64,000 nt of DNA from contig NZ_LR698973.1 in NCBI RefSeq assembly GCF_902381825.1, positions 1,001,416-1,065,415 of the forward strand, written 5' to 3'. The notes under the pieces are model-generated. The model saw only the letters and a list, made by a program, of their open reading frames with translations, was not told the DNA's origin and searched no databases. The position numbers and the translations under genes were made by a program. Origin of the DNA: Pseudocoprococcus catus. GTDB lineage: Bacteria > Bacillota > Clostridia > Lachnospirales > Lachnospiraceae. Each line of letters starts with the position of its first letter. Position 1 is the stretch's first letter. Shown piece by piece: positions 36,449-44,011 of the stretch.

Positions 36449-37019
36449 AACCAACACCATCGGTGTAGAAAAAGAAGTGCTGAACGTGGATGATGTGATT
36501 GAAACAGCAAATCACTTCCGTTGCATTGATGTGATTATTGATCACGCAAAAGCAGCTCTGACGGAGAAGTTCATCAAAGAAATTCACTTGGTTTTGAAGA
36601 ATGGCACCAGTGATTCCAGAAAGAACAGGTTTGCTGTTGGCGATTATAAGAAATTTCCGAATGAAGTCGGCGGCATGGATACCGCCATTCCGGAAGAAGT
36701 TGCCGATAAAATGAGGGCATTGCTAACGGAATACAACGCCAAAGAAGAAAAGACCTTTGCGGATATTCTTGACTTCCATGTGAAGTTTGAGCGAATTCAT
36801 CCGTTCCAGGATGGTAATGGACGAGTGGGTAGATTGATCATGTTTAAGGAGTGTCTGAAATACAATATTGTTCCGTTCATTATTGAGGATAATTTGAAGT
36901 TGTTCTATTATCGTGGATTGAAGGAATGGGACAACGAAAAAGTCTATCTGACCGATACCTGTCTGACTGCACAGGATAAGTATAAAGCGTATTTGGATTA
37001 TTTTAGGATTGAATATTAA
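36417..37019 (+). CDS. Fic family protein, probably 5'-truncated
   Basis: 200 residues with an intact Fic active site HPFQDGNGRVGR at about residue 123, so AMP-transfer chemistry is possible. The N-terminal region (THDQTRYIFETNTIG) starts abruptly: the only start is TTG 36417 with no ribosome site, and a stop lies 12 bases upstream. The gene begins exactly where the nucleotidyltransferase ends, so a deletion has joined the two. It could be translated only by read-on from the upstream ORF. Confidence 0.78.
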   Translation: MTHDQTRYIFETNTIGVEKEVLNVDDVIETANHFRCIDVIIDHAKAALTEKFIKEIHLVLKNGTSDSRKNRFAVGDYKKFPNEVGGMDTAIPEEVADKMRALLTEYNAKEEKTFADILDFHVKFERIHPFQDGNGRVGRLIMFKECLKYNIVPFIIEDNLKLFYYRGLKEWDNEKVYLTDTCLTAQDKYKAYLDYFRIEY

Positions 37020-37113
37020 AAGTTAGAATAATCTTTAGGGTGAAGCTTTTATAAAATGGTTTGAAATGCAGTCTAATACAAAATATGTTTGAAATTGGAA
37101 GGATGGGAATCAT

Positions 37114-37446
37114 ATGACACAGGAAACAATTAATCAAATTATTAAATTTAGAGATGACAGAGAGTGGAAACAATTTCATAATCCAAAAGATTTGGCAATT
37201 TCCATTTCTTTGGAGGCATCAGAATTATTGGAAGTATTTCAGTGGAGTGGAGCAGATACTTCTTCAAAGAATAAAATAGAAAAGATAAAAGAAGAACTTG
37301 CAGATGTTGTGAATTATTGTATTTTGATGGCAGATGCATGTGGATTAGATTTGGATGAAATTGTGCAAGCAAAAATAGAGAAAAACAATGAGAAATATCC
37401 AGTTGAAAAGTCCAAAGGCAAGAGTGATAAGTACGATAAATTATAA
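37114..37446 (+). CDS. MazG-like nucleotide pyrophosphohydrolase
   Basis: 110 residues of the all-alpha NTP pyrophosphatase type. The metal-binding ExxE pattern is in SLEASELLEVFQW and the ExxD in KEELADVVNY. Members hydrolyse (d)NTPs such as dCTP. Its stop overlaps the next start region (TAATG), so the two genes form one unit. Confidence 0.9.
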   Translation: MTQETINQIIKFRDDREWKQFHNPKDLAISISLEASELLEVFQWSGADTSSKNKIEKIKEELADVVNYCILMADACGLDLDEIVQAKIEKNNEKYPVEKSKGKSDKYDKL

Positions 37447-37463
37447 TGATGCGAGGTGCTGCT

Positions 37464-39263
37464 ATGGTAGTTGTGGATGGAATTAAAGAGTTTGAATTTA
37501 ATGAACATGGATTGCAAAAGTTAAAAGAATTACAAAAGGGGACAAATTGGCCGGTAGTCTATCTTATTCACGATGATACTAACCTCTATATAGGCGAAAC
37601 TACGAGCGCAGCAGCTCGAATGAGTCAACATTTGAAAAATGAAGAAAAAAAGAACTTGCAAGTTATAGAGATTGTTTTTGATGGACGTTTTAATAAATCA
37701 GTTATTTTAGATTATGAGCAGCGTTTGATAAAGTATTGTTCGGTTGATGGAAAATTTCAGAATATACTGAATAAAAATAGAGGTCAGCAAGCTATACATG
37801 ATTATTATCAGAGAAAATTTTATCGAAATCAGTTTACTGTTCTATGGCAGGAAATGCTTGATAAAAAGCTTGCAAATAATTCTCTTGAAATTATTGAAAA
37901 CAAAAATATATTTAAGTTTTCTCCTTATAATGCACTGAATGGGGAACAGAATGAAGTAAGCATAAATATAATTAATGAAATTATAGATAGTTTTGCTAAT
38001 GATCAAAGGGGCGTTAGTCTTGTTCAGGGTTGTGCAGGTACAGGGAAAACAGTTTTGGCAATCAGTATTATTAATTCATTGGTAAATGCGATTAATATAG
38101 ATGATAGGTTGTTAGATATTAAAGCGGACACATTTGAAGATGATATCGATGAAAGTAAACGTAATACTTTGTTAAGATTAAAAAAATATATTCAAACACA
38201 AAGAGGTGGAAAAGCCTTCAAAATAGGATTTGTTTTTCCTATGCCAGGAATTAGAGGAACAATAAAAAATGTATTTAAAGAGTGTGGGAATGGGCTTGTA
38301 AGTGAAATGGTTATAGGTCCAACAGATGTAATTAAAGAAGAGTATGATATTCTTTTTGTTGATGAATCGCACAGATTGTCGAAACGTAAAAATCTTACAG
38401 GATATAAATCGTTTGATGATGTAAGCAGATTCTTAGATTTAGAACCAACGGAAACGAATCAGTTGGAATGGATTTTAAAATCAGCGAAGCATGTTATTCT
38501 TTTTTATGATAAAACTCAGAGTGTAAAGTCATCTGATATTTCACATGATGAATATGAAAATACTTTGAAAAAATATAATTATGTAACTAATGAGCATATT
38601 CTTGAGACTCAAATGCGATGTGAGGGTGGAGATACTTACCTTCAGTATATTAAGGATGTAATGGCGTGCAGGAGAAAAGAACGCGAAAATATGGAAAATT
38701 ACGATTTTCTGATTTTTGATGATGTCAATTTACTTGTTGAAACTGTACGTAAAAAAGATGATGAAATGGGATTGTGCAAAACGGTTGCAGGATTTTCATG
38801 GGACTGGAAAACAAAACAAAAGAATAAGCCTAAGGATGATATGTCTTGTTATGACTTACTTGTTCAAAATGGTGAATATGATATTTTGATTGAAAATCAT
38901 AAATATATTTGGAATTTGACCAATGAATCATGGGTTACCAGACAGGACTCACATTGTACAATTGGCTGCATTCACACTACTCAGGGATATGACATGAATT
39001 ATGTGGGAGTTATATTTGGCAAAGAGATTGACTATGATTTCAATAGTAATTCAATTGTAATAGATTTGGAGAATTATAAGGATTCAAAAGTAAAAGCTGG
39101 AACAGATAAGGAAACTTTAAAAGAACTAATTATTAATACATATACTACAATTCTAGCTCGTGGCATAAAGGGCTGCTATGTTTATGCATATAATAAAAAC
39201 ATGCAGAAGTATTTGAAAAAATTTATAATTCCAGCAAATGAAGTTACATTAGAAGAGAAGTAA
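37464..39263 (+). CDS. GIY-YIG nuclease fused to DUF2075 helicase-like ATPase
   Basis: 599 residues from ATG 37464 (GAGGT 7 bases upstream; ATG 37446 is the alternative). Residues about 24-105 form a GIY-YIG-type domain (VVYLIHDDTNLYIGETTS and an LDYEQRLIKY Glu helix). The ATPase part has Walker A QGCAGTGKTVLA at about 188, DESHRL at about 298 and a C-terminal motif with TIGCIHTTQGYDMNYVGV. DUF2075 proteins of this type recur in defence regions, here with a MazG-like partner. Defence function is inferred. Confidence 0.85.
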   Translation: MVVVDGIKEFEFNEHGLQKLKELQKGTNWPVVYLIHDDTNLYIGETTSAAARMSQHLKNEEKKNLQVIEIVFDGRFNKSVILDYEQRLIKYCSVDGKFQNILNKNRGQQAIHDYYQRKFYRNQFTVLWQEMLDKKLANNSLEIIENKNIFKFSPYNALNGEQNEVSINIINEIIDSFANDQRGVSLVQGCAGTGKTVLAISIINSLVNAINIDDRLLDIKADTFEDDIDESKRNTLLRLKKYIQTQRGGKAFKIGFVFPMPGIRGTIKNVFKECGNGLVSEMVIGPTDVIKEEYDILFVDESHRLSKRKNLTGYKSFDDVSRFLDLEPTETNQLEWILKSAKHVILFYDKTQSVKSSDISHDEYENTLKKYNYVTNEHILETQMRCEGGDTYLQYIKDVMACRRKERENMENYDFLIFDDVNLLVETVRKKDDEMGLCKTVAGFSWDWKTKQKNKPKDDMSCYDLLVQNGEYDILIENHKYIWNLTNESWVTRQDSHCTIGCIHTTQGYDMNYVGVIFGKEIDYDFNSNSIVIDLENYKDSKVKAGTDKETLKELIINTYTTILARGIKGCYVYAYNKNMQKYLKKFIIPANEVTLEEK

Positions 39264-39278
39264 TATGCTCATAAATTT

Positions 39279-39401
39279 TTACAATTGATTTTTTGCGAGA
39301 TGTTTTGCTGTGGGGAAGACAGATGTATCACCGCCAATCTCTGAAAACACTTGAATAGCAGTCATTGGATTCTTCTCACCGGTAATCATACAGGTGAGTT
39401 T
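39279..39401 (-). pseudogene. Fragment of an IS110-family transposase
   Basis: On the minus strand an open stretch reads TCMITGEKNPMTAIQVFSEIGG, cut here to its key part TAIQVFSEIGGD, followed by TSVFPTAKHLAKNQL and a stop. The TAIQVFSEIGGD and VFPTAKHLA motifs belong to the C-terminal (Transposase_20) domain of IS110/IS116 transposases. The fragment ends just where the usual SWAGL motif should begin. The rest of 39402-39849 shows no gene. Confidence 0.7.
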
Positions 39402-39849
39402 GAAACGATATCTTACGAAGTCGCTGCTATACAGCCTTGCCACTCACCTCCACGTGTTCTAAGGAAAATAAAATAGATAGTGAAAGCTAGCCAGTACATG
39501 TGTTTTGTGACGTATTGGTATCTTTCGCAGGAAGATGGGATATAAAAGACAAAAGTATTATTTATCTGCCACGGCAGGACTGTGGGGAGTCAGTAAAAAC
39601 AAGGCTTTAGGTGGCATTACGTGGGCATATCGTGGGAAGTGTAGTAGTGGCAGACTACGGTAATACTACGAATGAGGGAATGCAAATGAGCCGATGTAGA
39701 AGTGCAGATTTTAATGGTAGTAGCAATCGTTAAATTGTAAGGGCAATCGTTGAATGGTCTAGCAGTGTCGTGTAAAATGAATATCTAATTGGATACGGAC
39801 ATATAATATTAATGCAGCCGCAAGCTGTGATTTGAACTTATATTTGACC

Positions 39850-39878
39850 TTGACAGGCGGCACATTTGAATGTATACT
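39850..39878 (+). promoter_or_regulatory. Promoter of the type III toxin-antitoxin locus
   Basis: TTGACA (39850-39855), 17-base spacer, TATACT (39873-39878). The predicted transcript starts around 39885, shortly before the antitoxin repeats. Confidence 0.88.
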
Positions 39879-39901
39879 TTAAGTACAGTAAGAGATTACT
39901 G

Positions 39902-40003
39902 CAAATGTTTGTTGCTACTCGATATGCAACTCAAATAAGGTCGAGTTCAAATGTTTGTCGCTACTCGATATGCGACTTAGAAAAGGTCGAGTTCAAATGT
40001 TTT
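39902..40003 (+). ncRNA. Type III antitoxin RNA, 2.2 tandem repeats each folding as a pseudoknot
   Basis: Units 39902-39947 and 39948-39993 (46 bases each), plus a 10-base partial third. In each unit a 5-bp hairpin stem (GTTGC/GCAAC in unit 1, GTCGC/GCGAC in unit 2) encloses a loop whose ACTCGA pairs with a downstream TCGAGT, giving an H-type pseudoknot. The stem differs between units by a paired, compensatory change. This is the known architecture of ToxI/CptI antitoxin RNAs, which are cut into repeat units that inhibit the toxin. Confidence 0.9.
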
Positions 40004-40036
40004 GAGGTTCTGTTCGAGAGGACAGAGCCTCTTTTT
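40004..40036 (+). terminator. Attenuating terminator between antitoxin RNA and toxin
   Basis: 10-bp stem GAGGTTCTGT/ACAGAGCCTC with one G-T pair, 8-base loop, then TTTTT. It is the expected leaky terminator that sets antitoxin RNA in excess over toxin mRNA. Confidence 0.92.
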
Positions 40037-40052
40037 GACGATAGGAGAAGAA

Positions 40053-40535
40053 ATGGAAATAGGACATTTTTATTATATTGATGATCAATACTTTAAGGAT
40101 TTTCCAGATTCTTATTTGATGCAGAATAAGGAAAAGGTAAATGGACAGTTACATGATAGACCATGCTTTTACGCATTCCAGGATAGTAATACGCAGCTGT
40201 TTTGGATGATACCATTTTCATCACAGACCTCTAAATTTAAAGGAATCTATAATAAGAAAATGCAAAAGTATCATAGGTGCGATACAATTGTTTTTGGAGA
40301 AGTGCTTGGTCATGAGAAGGCATTTTTGATTCAAAATATGTGCCCGATTACAGAAAAATATATGAAAAATGAGTATCTGGACGCTGTTGCCAATATACCA
40401 GTTCGTGTTGATGGTAGATTGGAAAAGGAGATAAAGGATAAAGCAGGAAAAGTTTTAGCATTGCAGAGAAAGGGAGCGAAGTTGATTTTTCCAGATGTCC
40501 TTAGTATAGAACAGGAATTATTAAAATATATGTAA
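40053..40535 (+). CDS. Type III toxin-antitoxin endoribonuclease toxin (ToxN/CptN-like)
   Basis: 160 residues from ATG 40053 (AGGAG upstream). Features expected of ToxN/AbiQ/CptN toxins are present: FYYIDDQYFKDFP at the start, RPCFYAFQD, and the core PFSSQTSKFKGIYNKK that holds the Ser/Thr-Lys active-site cluster, then DTIVFGEVLG and AFLIQNMCPI. It most resembles the CptN group, known from gut Clostridia such as Eubacterium rectale. It cleaves mRNA when not bound by the repeat RNA; some systems abort phage infection. Confidence 0.88.
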   Translation: MEIGHFYYIDDQYFKDFPDSYLMQNKEKVNGQLHDRPCFYAFQDSNTQLFWMIPFSSQTSKFKGIYNKKMQKYHRCDTIVFGEVLGHEKAFLIQNMCPITEKYMKNEYLDAVANIPVRVDGRLEKEIKDKAGKVLALQRKGAKLIFPDVLSIEQELLKYM

Positions 40536-40617
40536 ATATCTATGTTGGATAAAGAGAGGTGTCTTTCCTGGTGGCAGGCATCTTTTTTATTTAAAACCGT
40601 GTGGTGTATCATGGTTG

Positions 40618-40926
40618 GAGGCGAGATATAAGTCCAGGAATCTGAATCTTACAGCGAAAACAATTGAACTTTACAAAGATGTAGAGTGAGAGGAATTGTT
40701 AGAAAAGGATATTGCATTTAAACAGAAATTTTATTATGCAAAGAGTGCACATTATGAGACTGCAACGTTAGGTTCAATTATGCTTGTGCCAGGAGAACGA
40801 ATACATAAAGCTCTAAAAGAAGATTACCAAGCTATGCATAATATGATATATGGGAAGATGCCGGAATACGAAGAAATTATAGGATATCTTTGTAAGTTGG
40901 AAGAAGAGGTGCATGAATTGGAATAG
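40618..40926 (+). pseudogene. C-terminal remnant of an AbiEii-type nucleotidyltransferase
   Basis: The frame starts without ATG (ARYKSRNLNLTAKTIELYKD), is broken by TGA 40687-40689 where Trp would fit, and continues EELLEKDIAFKQKFYYAKSA, then GSIMLVPGERI and DYQAMHNMIYGKMPEYEEI. The last part resembles the C-terminal end of Firmicutes AbiEii toxins (IRLVP, then DYxxMQxMIFGxxPxFEEI). The family is tentative, the broken state is clear. Confidence 0.5.
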
Positions 40927-41492
40927 CAGGAGTGGCAATTTACAATTTTTGAAATAGGCAATATGATAAATAATTATTGGGGGAATATTGAAAATGGAAG
41001 TAAGGCAAATATCAAATAGAAAAAATAAGATTTGTTTTTGTGTGGGATTTTGCATGTGTATCTTTTAGATTTCAATGAAATAGTATTTCCATCAATATCA
41101 CATCTAAAAAGCATCTCTTATCATCAAGCTTCTTGAGATTGTTATATAAGAAGTATATTAAAATGCAATGGAACTTTCAGATACACAGTATTTTGTGATG
41201 ATGAAAAATAATTAAAAACGATAAATTACAATCTATCGGATGATGGATTATCTTATGACAAGTTTGTGGATACTATATTGATTATATATGATAGTGGAAG
41301 GAAAATTACCAATAATTTTACCAATTTTGTAGACAAAAATATGACAAGATATACCAACATATGCCAGAATAGGCTAGATTATTAGTGCCTGTAATCGGCT
41401 GCGTGGCATACTAACGTAAATGAAATTAGTGTATCATGGGCATTTGCAAAGATATGCAAAGTTATACAAAGAAATGAAAGGACATTACAATC
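40927..41492 (+). other. AT-rich spacer with no recognised feature
   Basis: 566 bases. All frames are short, no promoter-quality hexamer pair was found except weak AT-rich candidates, and no strong hairpin. It probably is decayed accessory sequence ahead of the phosphatase gene. Confidence 0.5.
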
Positions 41493-41978
41493 ATGATAAA
41501 AATACTTTTCATCTGCCACGGCAATATATGTCGGTCACCGATTTCCGAATATGTTTTAAAGGACATGGTGGAGAAACGCGATTTAACTGATGCGTTTGAA
41601 ATTGCTTCAGCAGCAACCAGTACGGAAGAAATATGGAATGGTAAAGGCAATCCGATTTATCCGCCGGCTCAGGCGGAATTGAGAAGACACGGCATTGGTG
41701 AAACCGCCTATACGAATTTCAGCGGTAAGCGTGCCCGACAGGTGACAAAGCAGGATTATCAATATTATGATTATCTGTTGTGTGCGGACAGCAATAATAT
41801 CAGAAATACATTGCGGATTACCGGTCCGGATAAAGAAGGAAAAGTAAAACTTTTGCTGGATTTTACAGACAGGCCGGGAAGGTCTATTGCGGATCCGTGG
41901 TATACAGGTGATTTTGAGGAGACATACAGGGATGTCTATGAAGGCTGCACTGCATTGCTGGAGGCTTTAGAAAAATAA
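41493..41978 (+). CDS. Low molecular weight protein-tyrosine-phosphatase
   Basis: 161 residues with the P-loop ICHGNICRSP at residues about 7-16 (Cys and Arg present) and the general-acid loop IADPWYTGDF at about 130. Removes phosphate from tyrosine residues of proteins. Stands alone, behind AAAGGACATT. Confidence 0.93.
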   Translation: MIKILFICHGNICRSPISEYVLKDMVEKRDLTDAFEIASAATSTEEIWNGKGNPIYPPAQAELRRHGIGETAYTNFSGKRARQVTKQDYQYYDYLLCADSNNIRNTLRITGPDKEGKVKLLLDFTDRPGRSIADPWYTGDFEETYRDVYEGCTALLEALEK

Positions 41979-42015
41979 GTCAGCGAATGACACGCAAAAG
42001 AAAAGGAGAGCTGAA

Positions 42016-42332
42016 ATGGAAGAGCCATTAATTCGAACATTAGAAGAACAAATTGCAGAGAAAATAAAAAATTACCGCGTAGTACCTTAAAAATTATTTA
42101 TATTGCCGGTTATAATGACGCCCTTCCCTATGTGAAAAAGAGACTGGAAGAAATCTGTGCACCAAAGCACATAAAAGAAGACAGGACACTGGAAAATCGG
42201 AGAATTGTATTTGAAGATATGGAGAAGAAAAATATACCGGATATCGTCATCGATATGTCTGAAAGTGACCAGGAACGGCAGAGAGGTTATTTGAAAATGT
42301 TTTGTGCAAGAATAAACCCATTCTTAGGATAA
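42016..42332 (+). pseudogene. Frameshifted small gene of unknown function
   Basis: ATG 42016 (AAAGGAG 7 bases upstream) opens MEEPLIRTLEEQIAEKIKN and stops at TAA 42088. In another frame protein-like sequence continues as LKIIYIAGYNDALPYVKKRL and IVIDMSESDQERQRGYLKMF up to 42332. The shift most likely sits in the A-rich tract 42059-42072. Repaired, it would be about 105 residues. No family recognised. Confidence 0.6.
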
Positions 42333-42454
42333 GAAAGAGGGAGAAAAAGCAACAAAAAATTTGTACATAATATTCCGGAAAAGAGGTTGCAATTCTTCTC
42401 AGAGGGTGGTAACATAAAGGTAGCAAATCAATAAAGTGATTACCGGGAGATTAG

Positions 42455-42505
42455 AGCAAGGTAAGTAGAGCGAGACAATCGCTCTATTTCCCTTGCTTTT
42501 TATTT
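42455..42505 (+). terminator. Leader terminator before the glycerol-3-phosphate operon, likely GlpP target
   Basis: AGCAAGG with CCTTGCT and, inside, TAGAGCG with CGCTCTA form one long stem, followed by TTTTATTTT. It is placed 44 bases before the start of the GlpA-like gene and is preceded by about 120 bases of untranslated sequence, so it lies in the operon leader. The window encodes GlpP, which in Bacillus subtilis antiterminates at such a leader hairpin. It could also end an upstream transcript. Confidence 0.75.
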
Positions 42506-42548
42506 TCCCGTTTGGCTGTTAAGCAGAAATAGAAAGGAGATTGGGTTT

Positions 42549-44000
42549 ATGTATGATGTAGCGATTATCGGTGCCGGTGTGACAGGAAGCGCCATCGCAA
42601 GGGAGTTATCAAGATATCAGTTAAATGTCTGTGTCATTGAACGTGAGGAGGATGTCTGCTGCGGCACATCCAAGGCCAACAGTGCCATTATTCATGCGGG
42701 TTTTGATGCTGTACCCGGCACATTAAAGGCAAAGGTTAATGTCAAAGGCAATGCCATGATGGATCAGATTGCAAAAGAGTTGGATATTCCGTTTAAGAGA
42801 AATGGTTCTATGGTTGTATGCACAAAAGACCAGGATCCGAAAGGATTGGAAGTACTGATGGAGAGAGGCAAGGCCAATGGCGTGCCGGATCTTCAGATTC
42901 TTGACCGTGAGGCACTGATCGCTATGGAACCGAATCTCAGTGATGATGTTGTATGTGCATTGTTTGCACCGACAGGCGGCATTGTATGTCCTTTCCATAT
43001 GACGATGGGCTATGCTGAAAATGCATGCAGCAACGGTGTCGAATTTTTCCTGAATACACAGGTGGATGATATTAAGAAAGCAGAGTCAGGCTATGAGCTG
43101 ACAGTGACCCATACAGACAGCGGCGAAAAAGAGATAAAAACAGCGAAAGTTGTCATCAATGCAGCAGGTGTTTATGCAGATACACTGAATAATATGGTCA
43201 GCGAACATAAGCTGCATATTACAGCAAGAAAAGGTGAATATATGCTGCTGGACAAAGATGCAGGCAAGCATGTATCTCATACAATTTTTCAGCTGCCGTC
43301 CAAGATGGGCAAAGGTGTTCTTGTGAGCCCGACGGTTCACGGCAATCTGCTGGTTGGACCGACTGCCGTAGATGTGGAAGATAAAGAAGCGGTTAATACA
43401 ACCCAGGCCGGACTGGATTCCCTCGGACGTACCGCTTCTCTCAGTGTGAAGAATGTACCCCTTCGTCAGGTGATTACATCTTTTGCAGGTCTCCGTGCCC
43501 ATGAAGCCGGTGATGATTTTGTGATTGGTGAAGCAGAAGATGCCAAAGGTTTTATCAATGTGGCAGGTATTGAGTCTCCGGGACTTTCATCTGCACCGGC
43601 TATTGCAGTGATGGTGGCAGACAGGGTGAAAGAGATGCTGAATCCTGAAGTTAACGACAAGTTCAATCCGATCAGAAAAGGCATTCTTCATCCGGATACA
43701 CTGACACTGGAAGAAAGAAATGAACTGATTAAGAAACAGCCTGCATACGGCAATATTATCTGCCGTTGTGAGATGATCACGGAGGGTGAGATTCTGGATG
43801 CCATTCACCGTCCGCTGGGGGCACGTTCCCTTGATGGTGTGAAACGTCGTACAAGAGCCGGTATGGGACGCTGCCAGGCAGGCTTCTGTTCACCGAGAAC
43901 GATGGAAATTCTTGAGCGTGAAGTGCCAATGAGCATGTTTGACATTACAAAGAACGGTGTTGGTTCCAATATCGTTATCGGTACCAACAAGGAATTATAG
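42549..44000 (+). CDS. FAD-dependent glycerol-3-phosphate dehydrogenase-like oxidoreductase
   Basis: 483 residues. The FAD-binding GxGxxG (VAIIGAGVTGSAIARELS) is at the N-terminus. A DAO-type domain follows, and the last 75 residues are a BFD-like [2Fe-2S] domain with Cys in IICRCEMITEGEI and RCQAGFCSPRTM. This arrangement is that of GlpA-type anaerobic glycerol-3-phosphate dehydrogenases of Clostridia. It heads a three-gene operon. AAAGGAG precedes the ATG. Confidence 0.88.
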   Translation: MYDVAIIGAGVTGSAIARELSRYQLNVCVIEREEDVCCGTSKANSAIIHAGFDAVPGTLKAKVNVKGNAMMDQIAKELDIPFKRNGSMVVCTKDQDPKGLEVLMERGKANGVPDLQILDREALIAMEPNLSDDVVCALFAPTGGIVCPFHMTMGYAENACSNGVEFFLNTQVDDIKKAESGYELTVTHTDSGEKEIKTAKVVINAAGVYADTLNNMVSEHKLHITARKGEYMLLDKDAGKHVSHTIFQLPSKMGKGVLVSPTVHGNLLVGPTAVDVEDKEAVNTTQAGLDSLGRTASLSVKNVPLRQVITSFAGLRAHEAGDDFVIGEAEDAKGFINVAGIESPGLSSAPAIAVMVADRVKEMLNPEVNDKFNPIRKGILHPDTLTLEERNELIKKQPAYGNIICRCEMITEGEILDAIHRPLGARSLDGVKRRTRAGMGRCQAGFCSPRTMEILEREVPMSMFDITKNGVGSNIVIGTNKEL

Positions 44001-44011
44001 GAGGGCGCATG

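Noticed and set aside
39547..39620. Phosphatase-like words (FICHG) in the spacer
   Set aside because: A 12-base match to the start of the phosphatase gene at 41493 with no further similarity; likely chance.
42365..42450. Lysine riboswitch or T-box before the GlpA-like gene
   Set aside because: Short look-alike strings exist, but the remaining conserved blocks and the length do not fit either class.
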